A stretch of 64,000 nucleotides of DNA, from positions 30,783,740 to 30,847,739 of the forward strand of contig NC_087064.1 in the NCBI RefSeq assembly GCF_963678635.1. The letters are read 5' to 3'. The translations under genes and the position numbers were made by a program. Positions 11,552 to 24,800 of this stretch are shown here, piece by piece; the stretch's first letter is position 1; each line of letters opens with the position of its first letter. Origin of the DNA: Symsagittifera roscoffensis. Its lineage: Eukaryota; Xenacoelomorpha; Acoela; Convolutidae. The notes below the pieces were generated by a model. It saw nothing but the letters and a program-made list of their open reading frames with translations. It was not told the origin of the DNA and ran no database searches.

Positions 11552-14500
11552 ATGAAGATTGCTGGAGTGTGCCTTTTGGCACTGGCCTTCATCGGCGCTA
11601 GTGAGTATAAAACCCCTTTTTGAAAAATAGAGAAAATGTAAACTGAAAATCAAGTATAGCATATTACGAGCTTGTTTAATTGTGAAACCACGAAAAAAAT
11701 CTGCATACAATTTTATATCTAGAAATAGCAACCTTTGAACAAAATTTGTATTTGAAAAGAAAATCAATCTCATTAGCAAAAAGGCTTGAGAAAAGAGAAA
11801 GTCAATTATTTCTTACGGTAGTTTTTCTGACCTATACTAATCACATCTCAAAAATTTCTTTTCTAGTTGTCGAGTCTTACATTTTTAAATTTTCTATAGA
11901 CTCTCTATCTGGGAGCTCAAGGCATCTCCCGACTCCCACAGTCGGCAAGACCTATCTCTCAGACTACAAAGCCTACACAGTCACCGGATTCCCACTTCTG
12001 AGCAACGAAAGAACCGGAGTCGCCATCTGGACCAAGGTGCTTGTGCACCTCGAGTCCGAGACCCGATTGGTAGCGAAGCTTCAGGATCCCACAATCCGAC
12101 AGGTGCACCTGGACATTGACTCGGTTCTCCCGGTCGACAGGGTTCCCGATCTGGAAGAGGCTTTGAGCAAACCCGAAGAATTCCAGAGACTCCCCAAGAA
12201 CGTCGAGGACCTGCTCAAGGAACACATCCTGAAAGAAGTGGTTCTGAAGTTTGAAAATGGAAAAATCACTGAGGTCGTTGTCGATAAGAACGAACCAGAA
12301 TGGATCCTATCTCTGAAGACTGGAATCTTCCAATACTTCCAAGTCCCGACAGTGACTAAGACCACTGAAACAATGGTCGAAGTACGCAATTTTTTCTAAA
12401 TCTTTCAAGACAAATTTTTTTAAATAAAAAACAGATTTTAAAAACTAGCAAAATCTATTTCTAAATTAAATGCCAAAATTTTTATGAAAATAATTAACAG
12501 CTGTAAAAAGGTTTTTATAATGTTATTTGTTCAGGACACCTTTGTCGGCAGAGATTGTGAGGTTTTCTACGATATTGCCCGACCCAATACGACAAGCGAT
12601 ACCATCTGGGTCACCAAACAGTTCAGCCTCGACAACTGCAAAAAACCTCTGATTCACGACGACCTTCTGAGAATCGCCAACGAGCCGAGAAAGGACATTG
12701 AAAAGCCGAAGAACTTGAGATCTTCTTTCGTGACCATGTTGAACATGACTGCCGAGGGAAAACCGTTCATCTTCGAGATGGTGGCCGAAGGACGATACAC
12801 TATGACTATGTTCACACCCAACCACGGCGAAGCCATCACTTACACCAGGCAAATATGTTACTTTAAAATTGGATACTTTTTCTCAAAACTGTTTTGAAAT
12901 TTGAATTAAAAATTGGAGACGGCAAAATTGAATTTGAAAAATCAGAGGCTCAAAAACCTAACATGAATACTAAAATAAACAAATTTCATTAAAAAAAATT
13001 AATAGTTTCTATTGTACAGGCAAGAGATGAAATACATGGGCACCGTTGACACAAAACTGGTCAAGACAGCCCGACACCCAGTTGTCCGACGAACCTCCAT
13101 CACCCCCGAGATGCTCAGCGACAAAATCCACATGTACATGACAGAGCCAGAGGCTATCAAACTAGACCTGATCAAAACCCTTTTCACTGAAATCGTCCAG
13201 GAGACCGTTCTGTCTAGCGAACCCACCTTCGAAGGCCGACTTACAGAGAAGTTCAACTTGGCCGTTCAGCTCATGAACACTTTGACTGAGACCTCATCCA
13301 TCAAGCAGATTGTTGACTTGGCCACCCAGGAGCAGAACAAACCCATGAGGAACTTGGTCATCACTGCTCTCTCCAACACCCAAACTACAGTTGTGGCGAA
13401 GGCTTTGACAACCCTGGGCACGAAATTGACAAAGACCGAAATCACTGAGATCATCTACGGATTGGCCATCAACGGAGTCCCAACAACTGACTTGATCCAC
13501 GAGCTGAAGAAAGTCTACGTCGCCTTCCCCGAAGAGCACGTTCGGGAGCAGACACTACTGGCGATCGGATCCCAGCTATACGAACTCTGCCGACCAATGA
13601 GAGTGTATGGAAAGGACCTCGTGATCCCGAAGGATACTAAATGCACTAAGGACTTCAAAAATGAATTCATCAACGTAAGCATTCATAAATGGCATAAATG
13701 AAATGCCAACAAGAGTTTTTTTCGGAAAATTCAATTACACTGAAGATAAAAATTTCTAGATGAAATGAATTGAAATAAAAAAACTTCTAAATCTGAAACG
13801 CAAAATAAATATACTTGTTAATTTTTCAGTTCTTCAAAAAAGAATACGTCAATGGCGACGAAACCCGAAAACTGATTGTGCTGAAAGCTATCGGAAACAG
13901 CGGACTTGACCTGGTTGAGTTCATGAGCGCAATCATCCGAGACACAACCATGCCCATGGAACTCCGAGTGAACGCCATCCGAGCTTTCAGACGAGTCTCT
14001 GACGTCCGAACTGTCATGGACACTCTCCTGCCAGTGTTCCGACTGCAGTCTCACCCAGTTGAGCTGAGAATTGAAGCTTTCAACGTCTTGTTGGAAATCG
14101 AACCCACTGAGGAGATGTTGACCGTCCTGGTCAGTCACTTCAACATGGAGGATAACTTGCAATTGGGCAACTACGTGTACACCTATTTGGAATCAATCAT
14201 CGACATCCCAACTATTTTCGCACCTACCAAGGACCTGTAAGACTCAGTTTACCTTTCAAAAACCAAAAAAAAACTTTTTTATCACGATCAAAATTGCATG
14301 CCAAAAAATTTATCAGCAAATCAGTTCTAACTAACACAAACGAACCAAAAAACGATCTCGGAAAACAGATAGGAAAATCAAAAATTCTTATATGTTTGAT
14401 GAAAAGACTCGTTTCGATTATGGTTATCAATTTTTGTTTACAGGACCATTGGTGCCCAAAACCTTTTGCCCACTTTGAAGCGATTTGAGAGCAACTGGTG

Positions 14501-17500
14501 GTACTCAATGAACATCCAGACCTTCGTTGAACAACTTGGGCTTAAAGTGTTCCGACACCTCGAGACCCGAATGCTAGTCACTGACGAACAGACCTGGCCA
14601 CGATCATTCATGCTGAAGCTTACCCGAGAGTACTGCGGATTTTTCGTCAACACCATGGAAGCCGGATTGAGGTTCGAAGGAGCCGACACATACCTCCAGG
14701 AACTGTACACCAAGTACTATGCCACCACTGAACTCTTCGACTCTTACTCTACCGTCTACGCGAGGAGCTTCATGAGGGATATCTCCAAGATTCACCAGAT
14801 TCTGTCCAACGACCAAATTGTCAGCCGACCCATCGAGAAGCCTAGGGGACATTTCTTCTGGAGAGTTCTCGGAGCCGAACTTGGAGTGATCCGATTCAAC
14901 GAAAAAACCCTTGAACAATTGCCGACAGACATGCTCAACACTTTGATGAAACTCGATGAAAACATGAAGTACTTCAACATCTTCTCCCAGGCTCCTCTTA
15001 CCCTGAGGGCTCCTACTATGATGGGAACTTTGATCTTCCACGACTACACTAACGATGTCGTCACTAGCCTCAACATCGAAGACTCTGACGTGCAGAAGGA
15101 CGATCTTATCTGGTCTAAGCACATCACCCTGAGGTAGTATGACACTATGTAAACCAAACGAGTTTTTTCTTCTTCAAAAACTGACATTAGAGCAGAGCTT
15201 GGTTACAGCTACAAACAGCACTTGGCGACTTAACTTTTAGCACCAACTCAGAAAAAATTATACTTCGATGAACTTGAAATTTAAATGGCAATGCTTAATG
15301 TAGAAAAATTGTGCAAAATTTGCGAGAAAATACATATTAGTTATCCGCTTCAGGAACCTGATGAAGAAACGAAGCATGCACGGAGTGGCTCTCGGACCTC
15401 TGGAAGTTGCCATCGGAAGCTGCCAGCACGTTAAAGTCATCCTACCCCACACCATCGAAGTCACCATGGATTCCAAGAGCGAAAAGGTCGGCATCGAACT
15501 CTACTGGAATGTCAAGGATCCCGTGTACAAGAGCATGGCACCCGAGAACTACGACCTGATCACCATCGAGCAAACCCCCATCAACTATTTTCTCAACATC
15601 GATACCACCAAGAGGCAATCAGTTATCATGTTCGAGAAAATGAACATGCACCCACTCCTGAAGGTCTCCGAAGAGCGATACTACTTCGACTTTGTCGGTC
15701 ACAACTTCACCTCGATCCAGCACATTGATGAACACACTATGGCTCTTCCTGCGTTCCCTTACGACGGCCGACACTTGATCTCACTCTCGTTCTACGACCG
15801 AGTTGTGAAGCCCTTCGGAATCAAGATGGAATTCAACCTGAAGTCGCTTGTGTCTTCATACACCAATGGAAAGTTCGACTGTTAGTATGAATATTTTATC
15901 AAATTTGTAAAACACTCATTTTGCGGTATGCCGAGAACTTTCACTTGAAATCTGCATTTAGTTTTAAAAATTCATTTCGTGAATTTGTTTTGCAATCTTT
16001 AAAAACAAATATTTACGACGTCAAACATTTGAATTTTAGACTACTTGGACATTACATTGAACCCCCGAGTGCCCGAGGAGACCAAAGCTCTTTCGCTCGG
16101 ACTTTCATACTCCGAAGAGAGATTCGCGAAACAGACCCCCGTCACTCACATTACTCTGGAATACACCCCACAATGGGAGAACAAGGGCACATACCGAGTA
16201 TTCTTCCAGAAGCAGGAGCTGATGGGACGATCGGACCCCGAACTTGAGACTCTCTCCTGGTACGACGCTGCCGAGGACAGGGAACTGGAGAAACTGTTCA
16301 CACTACAATACGGATGGAACATGGAGTACACAAAGGAAAAGCAGGATATTGTTCTGAGATACAAGGTCAGCAAATCAGATCTGCAGAAACTGTTCGAGAG
16401 AGAGGATCTGAAATTGGAAGACTCAGAGTGCTACAAGTGCGAGAAGCTGACACAAGAGACTGGCGTCCACACCAACATCCACTGCGAAACCTGCATGCTC
16501 AAGAGGCAGAGCCGAACCCAGAAAGACTACGCTGTCTTCATCAACAAGGAAAAGGTATACAAAAAATATATCATTAGTAAAAAAAAACATTTTGAAAACG
16601 AGTATCGCAGTGAATACAAGCTAATGAAATAAGAGCAATAAATGACTTAGAAAAAAATCATATGCGAGAAATTTTTTAAAGAAAATAGCTAGCTGTATTT
16701 TTGGACTTCTAATTTCTCGGTTTGCTTTTAGTACGGTAGCGATCTTCTGGTTAAAATTTTCGAGTTCTTGGACCGCGGAAACGTCAAATACCTCAGCGAC
16801 ATCCAGTCACGATACCAGGAAAATGTGACACCTAAACTCGTGCAGGAATTTCGAACTCTTGTAAACGAATACATGACCGAACTGAACAACATGGACCAAC
16901 TTCTGGCCTTCCGAAGAGTCGAAGATGTGCACCCTTTCTACACCATGCGAAACATCACCACTGAAGTCGAGGACGAGCACCTTCGATACCTGAGAGTACC
17001 TCTGACTCCTGCCGAACGACGATTGGACAACCTTCCTCTGGACAGACTGACTGACGTGCACCTCCAGAGATTCGACTACCAGACCCAAGGCATCTGCCAA
17101 TTGGACAGCCTCAACACAGTCAAGACCATGGACGAAGTTGTCTACAAGATCTCCGATTTCCCCACTAACTGCGAGCGAGTGCTGGCCCGAGACTGTTCCG
17201 ACAACAAGACATTCGAAATCACTGTTTCCAAACCTTACTCCTCATCTCCCAAGGTAGAGTTTTAAGTTTAGATATACAAAAACAAATATTTGAAAGCAAA
17301 GAATAAATTTAGATAATCACAAACAAAATGTAGATATTGAAAACAAAACAAAATCCATATATGATGAAAACAAATCAAAACTAAGCGTAACATCAATTTA
17401 TTAAAATATGTTTAATGAAGCTCATTCAAAACTAACAGCACTTAAACTAATTTATAATCCTTGAAATATATTTCAGGTGGTCCTGGTCAAGGTCGCAGAA

Positions 17501-18048
17501 CGAGTGATCAAAATCGTTCCCCAGAAGACATCTGTCATGGTCACGGTTGATAACACACCTCTGCTCATGAACCGAATTGTGAGGAACGAGTTCGTCTACG
17601 AGACCTTCGAAACCAAGTCGATCAGCGGAATTGTCTCCGACATCGTCACTCCCAACAAGGATACCATCAAGTCTGTCGAGGTATTCCTGGGAGACATCCT
17701 CACTCAGATTGTTGTCATCGAAGATTACGTCAAAATCATGGTGAGAACACTCTAGAACAACTATAAAAACCATAATGCTTCCCTAATTAGGAATTTAGAA
17801 ACAATTTGAGCCTTTAGCCAATATAAAATTGAAGCAAAATATCTCTTAAAATTGTTGCATCTGAATTTTAACCCACCGTTTTTTTGTTAAAGGTTCCCTT
17901 CTGGTACAAAAACAAGATCTGCGGCCTGTGCGGAGACTTCAACACTGAACGAGTTGATGAATTCAAACTGCCGAACGATAAGGTAGCCGACAGCTTGACC
18001 AGCTTCATCAGCGCCTACTCTTCGGACAAGTGCTACACCCGAATGTAA
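11552..18048 (+). CDS. Vitellogenin-like large lipid transfer protein, 11 exons
   Basis: Secreted yolk or lipid carrier of the vitellogenin/apolipophorin family. Exons I infer: 11552-11600, 11900-12381 (or from 11867), 12535-12848, 13020-13674, 13830-14236, 14444-15133, 15354-15880, 16040-16554, 16732-17253, 17477-17740, 17893-18048. All junctions keep frame and give about 1,526 aa. Residues 1-16 are a signal peptide (MKIAGVCLLALAFIGA). An N-terminal lipovitellin/lipid-binding module (about 25-600) is followed by the open beta-sheet region. A C-terminal von Willebrand factor D domain starts near Cys1335 and contains GLCG at about 1486-1489. There is no polyserine phosvitin stretch. Codons are C-ending and CGA-rich, unlike the introns. 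The 11900 acceptor is preferred because 11867-11899 has intron-like composition. Stop TAA is at 18046-18048; I see no nearby AATAAA. A clotting protein or apolipophorin homologue is the alternative. Confidence 0.9.
12849..13019 (+). other. GC-AG intron 3 of the vitellogenin-like gene
   Basis: The preceding exon ends ...TACACCAG and the intron begins GCAAAT, with no in-frame GT donor available. The acceptor is 'ttgtacag' at 13019. Joining AG to the G at 13020 restores an Arg codon and the family-consistent frame. AG|GCAA matches the known GC donor consensus. Confidence 0.75.
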
Positions 18049-18700
18049 GCTGATTGCACTCAAGGCACGACAAGAACAATTCTGATTGACAGACGGAAGG
18101 ACGACAATGTTTTTTTTTCTACAACAAAAACAATCAACAGAATTTGAAAGGAAAACCAATTATTGAACTGAAATGACTCTCACTGCATGCAGTTGAAGAC
18201 TTTGTTTCAAATTTAATTTATAATTTTATGACTTACAAAATTCACACTTTCAGCAAAACATCTCTTCTGACCTTGCATAAGCAATTTTCACTTTTTGAAT
18301 GAGTAAATTTAGTGTCGACTATTTTTTAGCAGCACCTTAAATCCATAAAAAGCTTAAGGCTGATATTAATCTATTTAAAATATAATTGCTAACTTTTGCA
18401 ATCAAAAGTCATTGTGATTTTGCCTTAAACTAAATTTCAAAAAAAAACCGTCATTTCTCCTCAACAACACATGCTTAGCTTGCTATGCAAAATCCAGAGT
18501 TGTTTTAGTTATTTAATTTTGAGCAGTAATGCATTGACATTGCTTGAACTGTTTGGCATCATCTGTTTAAAAATTATAAAAATGATTTTAAGCTAAAACA
18601 TAATAATTTAAAATATTGGTATTTGTTCCTTACACTTGCGCCATTTACGACGTTCATGCAACTTCCAAACAACGTTTACAACTTCTAAACACTTCTTAAA
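18049..18700. other. Intergenic spacer, 650 bp
   Basis: This AT-rich spacer separates the vitellogenin-like stop codon from the start of the prolyl hydroxylase gene on the same strand. It should hold the 3' UTR of the first gene and the promoter of the second. I see no AATAAA and no clear TATA box. Confidence 0.5.
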
Positions 18701-18894
18701 ATGATAATCCGTAACTTTCTCGTTATAACAACATTAGTTTCTGCTGTTTTCTCTTCCAATTATTACACTTCTAATTATGCACTCCGACTTCTCTTTGAGA
18801 AGGAAGTGAACTTCACACTTAAATTAGGCGCACTAGTTGAAGAATACCCGACACTGGAGCAGGACCTGCCAAGAAGCAAAACTTTTTTGGAGAA
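18701..18894 (+). CDS. P4HA exon 1: signal peptide and N-terminal helix
   Basis: ATG at 18701 opens a hydrophobic signal sequence. An acidic helical stretch follows (FEKEVNFTLKLGALVEEYP), as at the start of the P4H alpha N-terminal domain. The exon ends before GTAAGG at 18895 in phase 2, which fits exon 2 exactly. Confidence 0.8.
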
Positions 18895-21800
18895 GTAAGG
18901 TCCACTGCAACAACGGTAGTGGTTAATTTAGGAGATGCGGGGGAGGGGGGGGGGTTAGTGACGCAACTTCTGAAGAAAATTTCCAAAAGCAGCAATAAAA
19001 TAATCATTTTTCGCATGTTGTTCCAAAATATTGGCAAATCAGGGCCCTCTACTGTTTTGGGGAGTCGGTAAGCCAACCTGATTAACTGAAAATCTGCCCC
19101 CTCATTATTGTTGTTTATGAGTTACAACTTTTACGAATTTTTTTTTCAAACGAGTGAAGTTTATCGTTAGATAAAATTTTCAAGCCTTTTGACCAACGGA
19201 CCGTTTTTGCAAGAGATATTTGCAATGACACTTGTTGCTCCGACCGTTTGAAAAATGGGGAGGAACTTCGTGTAGGGTGTGTTTTAATTCTTTTTTCTTT
19301 TCTTTTTCTTTTTTTTGTTTCCACACAAAATCAGCTACCACGATTGATCATCGGAGAGACTTGAGTGATGTATCATGTTGAAGCCCCTTTAGCCGGGATT
19401 CGAACGACATTTAAAATTTCAAAAAAAACCCAGTGTCAAAAAATCCAGTTTTGAAATTTTTGATTTTTTGTCTTAATTCGAGCTAATAAAGCGAGCGAGC
19501 AGGCTTACAAATACTTCTTATTTATATGGCTTAAAAGTTTAATGTAGCTAAATTTTAGCCATGTAAGCTTAATTTTATTCGAGCGGTTTCTTGGAATCAA
19601 AATATCAGCGGTTTCTTGGAATCAAAAAATTCAAAAATTCAAAAAATACAAACAAAATTTTGAAAATTAGTTTTTGTTTTTTTTTTGTTTTTTTTGGTCA
19701 TGTTTCTACAAAAAATGTTTTCCACTTCCATTACTTTACTGTTCGTTTTACTTAATCTTTAAATTTTCGGTCGGATCCTTTCAACGCACCACGCCGAAAA
19801 ACGACACTATTTTGAAAAAAAAAGAGTTTTTACTTGTACTCTTAAGACTATGGTAGGAACAATCTGTGCTGTTTGCACAGTAACCGGCTATCCTTGTTTT
19901 GGTTTTGTTGTGTAAATCGATTTCTAATTTTGAAAATGGAAATTACTTATCATGTTTCCTAGCGAAATAAAAGTTTTACCTATTGATCCAGTTTTCTCAA
20001 AGTGATAATAAATTGATCTACAACTGGAAAGAGTTTTAGGGCCATCTTTTGTTGTTCTTCCAAGCTCAAAAGTTGAAGGTTTTTGAAAACACAGGTCAGT
20101 TTTTTTCAAGTTTCCTTGCGTTCATTACTCGTTTCCAATTGTCAGTTGGCTATGCTTAAATAATACAATTTATTTTAATGATGCATTTTATTAGCTGCTA
20201 TTATAAATATTCAATTATGATACAAATTTCAATGGTATATTGTCAATTTAAAAAGCTTGAGCAAATTGATAAAATTTTGTAGATTTGTTGTTTGTTCATG
20301 ACAAGTTCATAAGACATCACAAAAGTTTATAAGACCATTGCAAAGTTAATTTTATGAGGCCAAAATGTGCATTTTGTGAATTGCAAGCGAATGCCGCAAC
20401 AGACAAAAATCAGATTTGTCCCGGAATCCGCTAAATGGAAATTTTTTTGGCTCTTTTTTGCTGTTTTGGATTTCACGGAAAAATAGCTAAAACACTGTTT
20501 TGCTCAAAATTGCTCCAAAAACAGGCAAGGTTGCGGAATCCGCAACAAAATGACTGGAATTCGGAACAAGTTTGTGGAATCCATGAACAAAAAATACTAT
20601 GTGTGTTTAATAAACTTAAGCTGTCGCGGAATCCGCAACTGTAAGCGGATTCCGCAATATGTAAGTGGAATCCGCAATTTGTAAGCGGAATCCGCATAAA
20701 TTTTCGGAATCCACTTACATCTGGCGGAATCTGCTTACATTTGCGGAATCCGGATTAACTACCTATATTTGCTTGCTTTTTGCGGAATCTGCAAAAAAAA
20801 TTATTGTGCCGACACAATTTACTTTACAGGTATTTGTACGCGGAATCCACTGAATTTTTGTCAGTGGAATCCACTTACTTTTTGAAATATTTTCTAAGAC
20901 TTTCTCTGGAATCCAGGAACATACAGACCCAAAGTTGTGAGCCTATTCAGTGCGCAGTTTGGCCTCGTAGTGTTTGTACATCAAAAAAAGTCAGAGGAAA
21001 ATTTTTTCGAGTTTAAAAAAACTAGAAGGAGTTTTCTTGAACAAACATTCTTACTTTCATCGTCTTACTTCTGTATGTCGCAGAAGTAAGACAATGAAAG
21101 TAATTAGAACTTGAGTTTTTCATGACCTATGTTATGAATGGATGGATTGCGATTTTAATTTAGGGTTTCGATTGCTGTTATGACTTCTAAACATGGCTAA
21201 ACGTTTCAGCCCTCTTATAACCCGGGAATCCTTCTCTCCAGAAGTGATCAATAACCCCCTCAACCAATATCTCCTCATGTGGAAGTTTTCACACGAGTGG
21301 GTCTATATGGCAAATGACATGCTGAAGGTCAGCACCAAATCCGATTATGACGACACATTCGACATAGTCGCTCTGTCCGGAGAGATCAAATCATCACAGG
21401 GACGAAATTAAATTGGACATAATTGACACAAAGACACACTTAAAACAAAATAATTTTTTGTCATGTTCTTGCGTCAAAATTTATGCTTCAAAAAAGCTCT
21501 CTAAAAGCTCAAAAGGGTTATTAGTTCATTTTTAAGTGTTGTTAATTGTCTTCAACTGCTCGAAATGGTAAAATTACAGCTTTTCATCCTGTCAAGTAGT
21601 TAACTAGTTTCTTTAATGAAGGTCATGAACGATCATACTAATCCACACAACGTTTAAGTGTCAGTTAGGTCTAGCTGAACTTCTGCGTATCAGGTGTCTG
21701 AGGATGACTTAGCGAAAGCGGAGTTGTCTGTTTTGAGAGTACAGGAGTTCTACTACTTGGATCCTGTGGATGTAATTCAAGGAAGGGTTCAGAATTATTC

Positions 21801-24800
21801 GGCTAGAAGGTAGGCAGTGTTTTTTCCGAAGTTTAAATACAAGATAGATGGTAGGCTACAGAGCATTTAGCACTGAGAGTTTGATTTTACAGTCTATTGA
21901 TGAATATTTTACTTGAAAAAGCAACAGAACAATTTTAAAATGTATGCAGTTTTTTCAAGAGTCATGAACGTCTTGGTGATTTTTTTTCAGGGAAAAATCT
22001 TAAAGTTTGTTCACGCTCAATTTTGATTTTCCGCGGTTGTGATTTTTTAAAGTTCTGTGTATTTCCATTGGTAAAAGAAAAGCAAACTCCACTATCGAAC
22101 AGCAAAAGTGTAAAGGTCACGAAAAAAGTGATCGACTTCTAATTTCGAAAAAGGAAATTGATATCAGATTTCCCAGCGAAATAAAATTTGCACCTATTGA
22201 TCCAGTTTTCTCAAATTGGGTTAGTGTTAACAAAAAGTGTTTATCATAAGTTGTTCTAAAATGTCAAAGAGATTTAGTGCCATCTATTTTTTTCATCCAA
22301 ACTACACGGGTTGACCAAATTTTTTATCATACAATTTCCATATTTTAAAATTCTTGCCATACAGTTGCATGCAATTCCACACATACAAACATTTTTATGA
22401 AATCTTTATGATGATCATTTTTCCATATATGAAATTATATGACAAGTGTTTGTCCATCAACCAAAAATTTGTTTTTTTTCTAATTTTAAATTCTGAAAAA
22501 TTTTGGGTTGTTTTCGTAACCGAACGCAAATGACAAAGACCTTGTTTTACTCAAAGCACCAAAGGCTCGATGGTCTTGCACTTACAATGCATAGAAAACG
22601 ACCTGAATTGCCTTAGAGCTGTCTTTCACAAATGATATATCAAAAATGACATGCTCTTAAATATTGGCAAAACTTTTCAATGATAATTATTTTTAAAAAT
22701 TGAAATTTAAAAATATCAGACATTGATCAAGACATACATAAACATGTCTTACAAAAAAATAGGAGTTTTCAGCGTTTTTGAAAAAATTATCAGGCGAAAA
22801 GGAAAAAAGATTTTTGTTGTATCCGATATTATTATTGTATCTTATGGACACACTACGTTATGGACACAAAAAATTAAATTTTGCATGCAAAAAAAAAGTT
22901 TTTTTTTCGGAAAATGTTTGTTTGAGTATAAAATTCGATTTGCGTTGAAAAAAAAACTAAAAATTTTTTTGGGCGATTTCAAATTTCAAAAATTGTATAT
23001 GGGATTGCATGATAAGCATTTTTTTCAAAAAAAAAAACAAAAACCTCGGTTTTTTCATCACCACACTGTTTTTATTAGAATCAAACCGCCCACGAAATTA
23101 GTTCATGTCTTTTTCCAACCATTTTTCGAAATTGTACGAAAATTGTATGGCAAGCATACGAAATGCATACATTATGCAGAATTAATTTTCAATTTTTATA
23201 CGTGGCTAGGGGGAAAATTCTGCGGTTGGTCACTTAGGGGGGGGGGGGGGATTGTACGGTTGATCCTTTGTTTTCATGATGGGTTTTATTAGCTGCTAAT
23301 ATAAATATTCAATTATGATACTTATGTCAATGGCTTATGGTCGATAATAAAAGCTCGAGCAAATTGATCAAATTGAAAGACTCAAACAGTCCGGGTAGGA
23401 GCGACGGTGAAGTGCCTCAGATAAAAGTATTGCAATTCAGAGGCTGATAGTTTGACAGCGTTCTTGATCTTTACTCGTTGATTAAAAATTTTTAAGCGGG
23501 AGGTCAAAAATCAGACAAGTCATAGAACACATGCGGCATAAGCTAATCAAAATCAAGATAAGAAAACAAACTTACGAAACGAATAATTAATTTTTGTTCC
23601 GTACATGAATTTGGTGAAGAGTTTTGATTCGGATGTGTCTTAGTTTTCAATTTTTTCCAAGCCAAATCAGTTACCATGAAAAGACACACGCAAAGCGGAG
23701 CATCGCACTACTTGCGATACCCCATAAACATGAAACAAACATAAATAAAAAAAATTAAAAATCGTTGGAAAAAATATGTTGAGCTAAAACTTTCGTATGT
23801 CTCGATAAAACAACTGGAACCCAGTTAAAGCTGGAAATTTGTGTTTGTTATTTTTTGGTTTTGTTATACTGATGAGCGATCAAATGCTTGTTTTCAAAAA
23901 TTGGACTTTGCCCGATACCTTAAATGAATCTCTACAAAAAAAGTAAAAAGAATATTTCCAATAACGTAATATGTTTCTTAGAAAAAATAAGGAAGTCACA
24001 TCTGATGCAAGTTGAATACTCGCAACAGTTTTTTTTCTTTCGAATGATCCTTCATCTTAGACTTGATAGGGTAGTTAATAAAAGAATTCCAAAAACATAA
24101 CTAAACCGTCAAAAATAAAAAAAGTAACGTTTTTTTTTCCTCAAAAAGTAGTTCATGGCTGCTTAAGTGGACAAAATTTTTAAAACTGAGTTTCTCAATT
24201 GAACATTTAACCTGAGAATGGGTAAGTTACTTTTCAAAAAAAGTCAAAAATCTTGAAAAAACGGTTAAAGTTTCAGAAAAAAATGACAATTTGGAAAACC
24301 ATAATTTCTTTCTAAACAAAATTGAGATTGACTTTTGCAGGGAGGCTTTCAACAACCTGTTGTTTTGATTAAACCCTTGATATCAGAATTGACAAGATAA
24401 TTATTGAGAAAGGTTTCTAAAAAACGGCCTGTAATTCAAACATTAGATTTTTCCGAGAATCATTAAAATGTGAAAGAAATGGGCATTGCTGCTTCTGCAG
24501 AAAAAAGCACTTAACTTATTTTTTCAATTGAATCCAAAAACTCAGATTTTGGAAGGTAGTCCTAGAGAAATTCAAAATACTGTCAAAAAATCTAAGTTTT
24601 GAGTTTTTCGATGGCCAGAGCTTGTTGTGTCAAAAAAATTGGATGAAACATGTTCTCAGAAACTGGTCTTTGCATTGAACCCCAAATCTCAGATATGAGT
24701 AGTTAATTTGAGAGAACTGTCAAAAATTTAAGAAAAAGCGGTAAAAAAATCACAAAATTGACTTTTCCCAAAAACTGACGTTTTTTGGTGCTAGAACAAT

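Noticed and set aside
22723-23292. 189-aa open frame on the + strand
   Set aside because: Extremely AT-rich (Lys, Phe, Ile), includes a G-run encoded Gly stretch and lies inside a repeat. No protein-family features.
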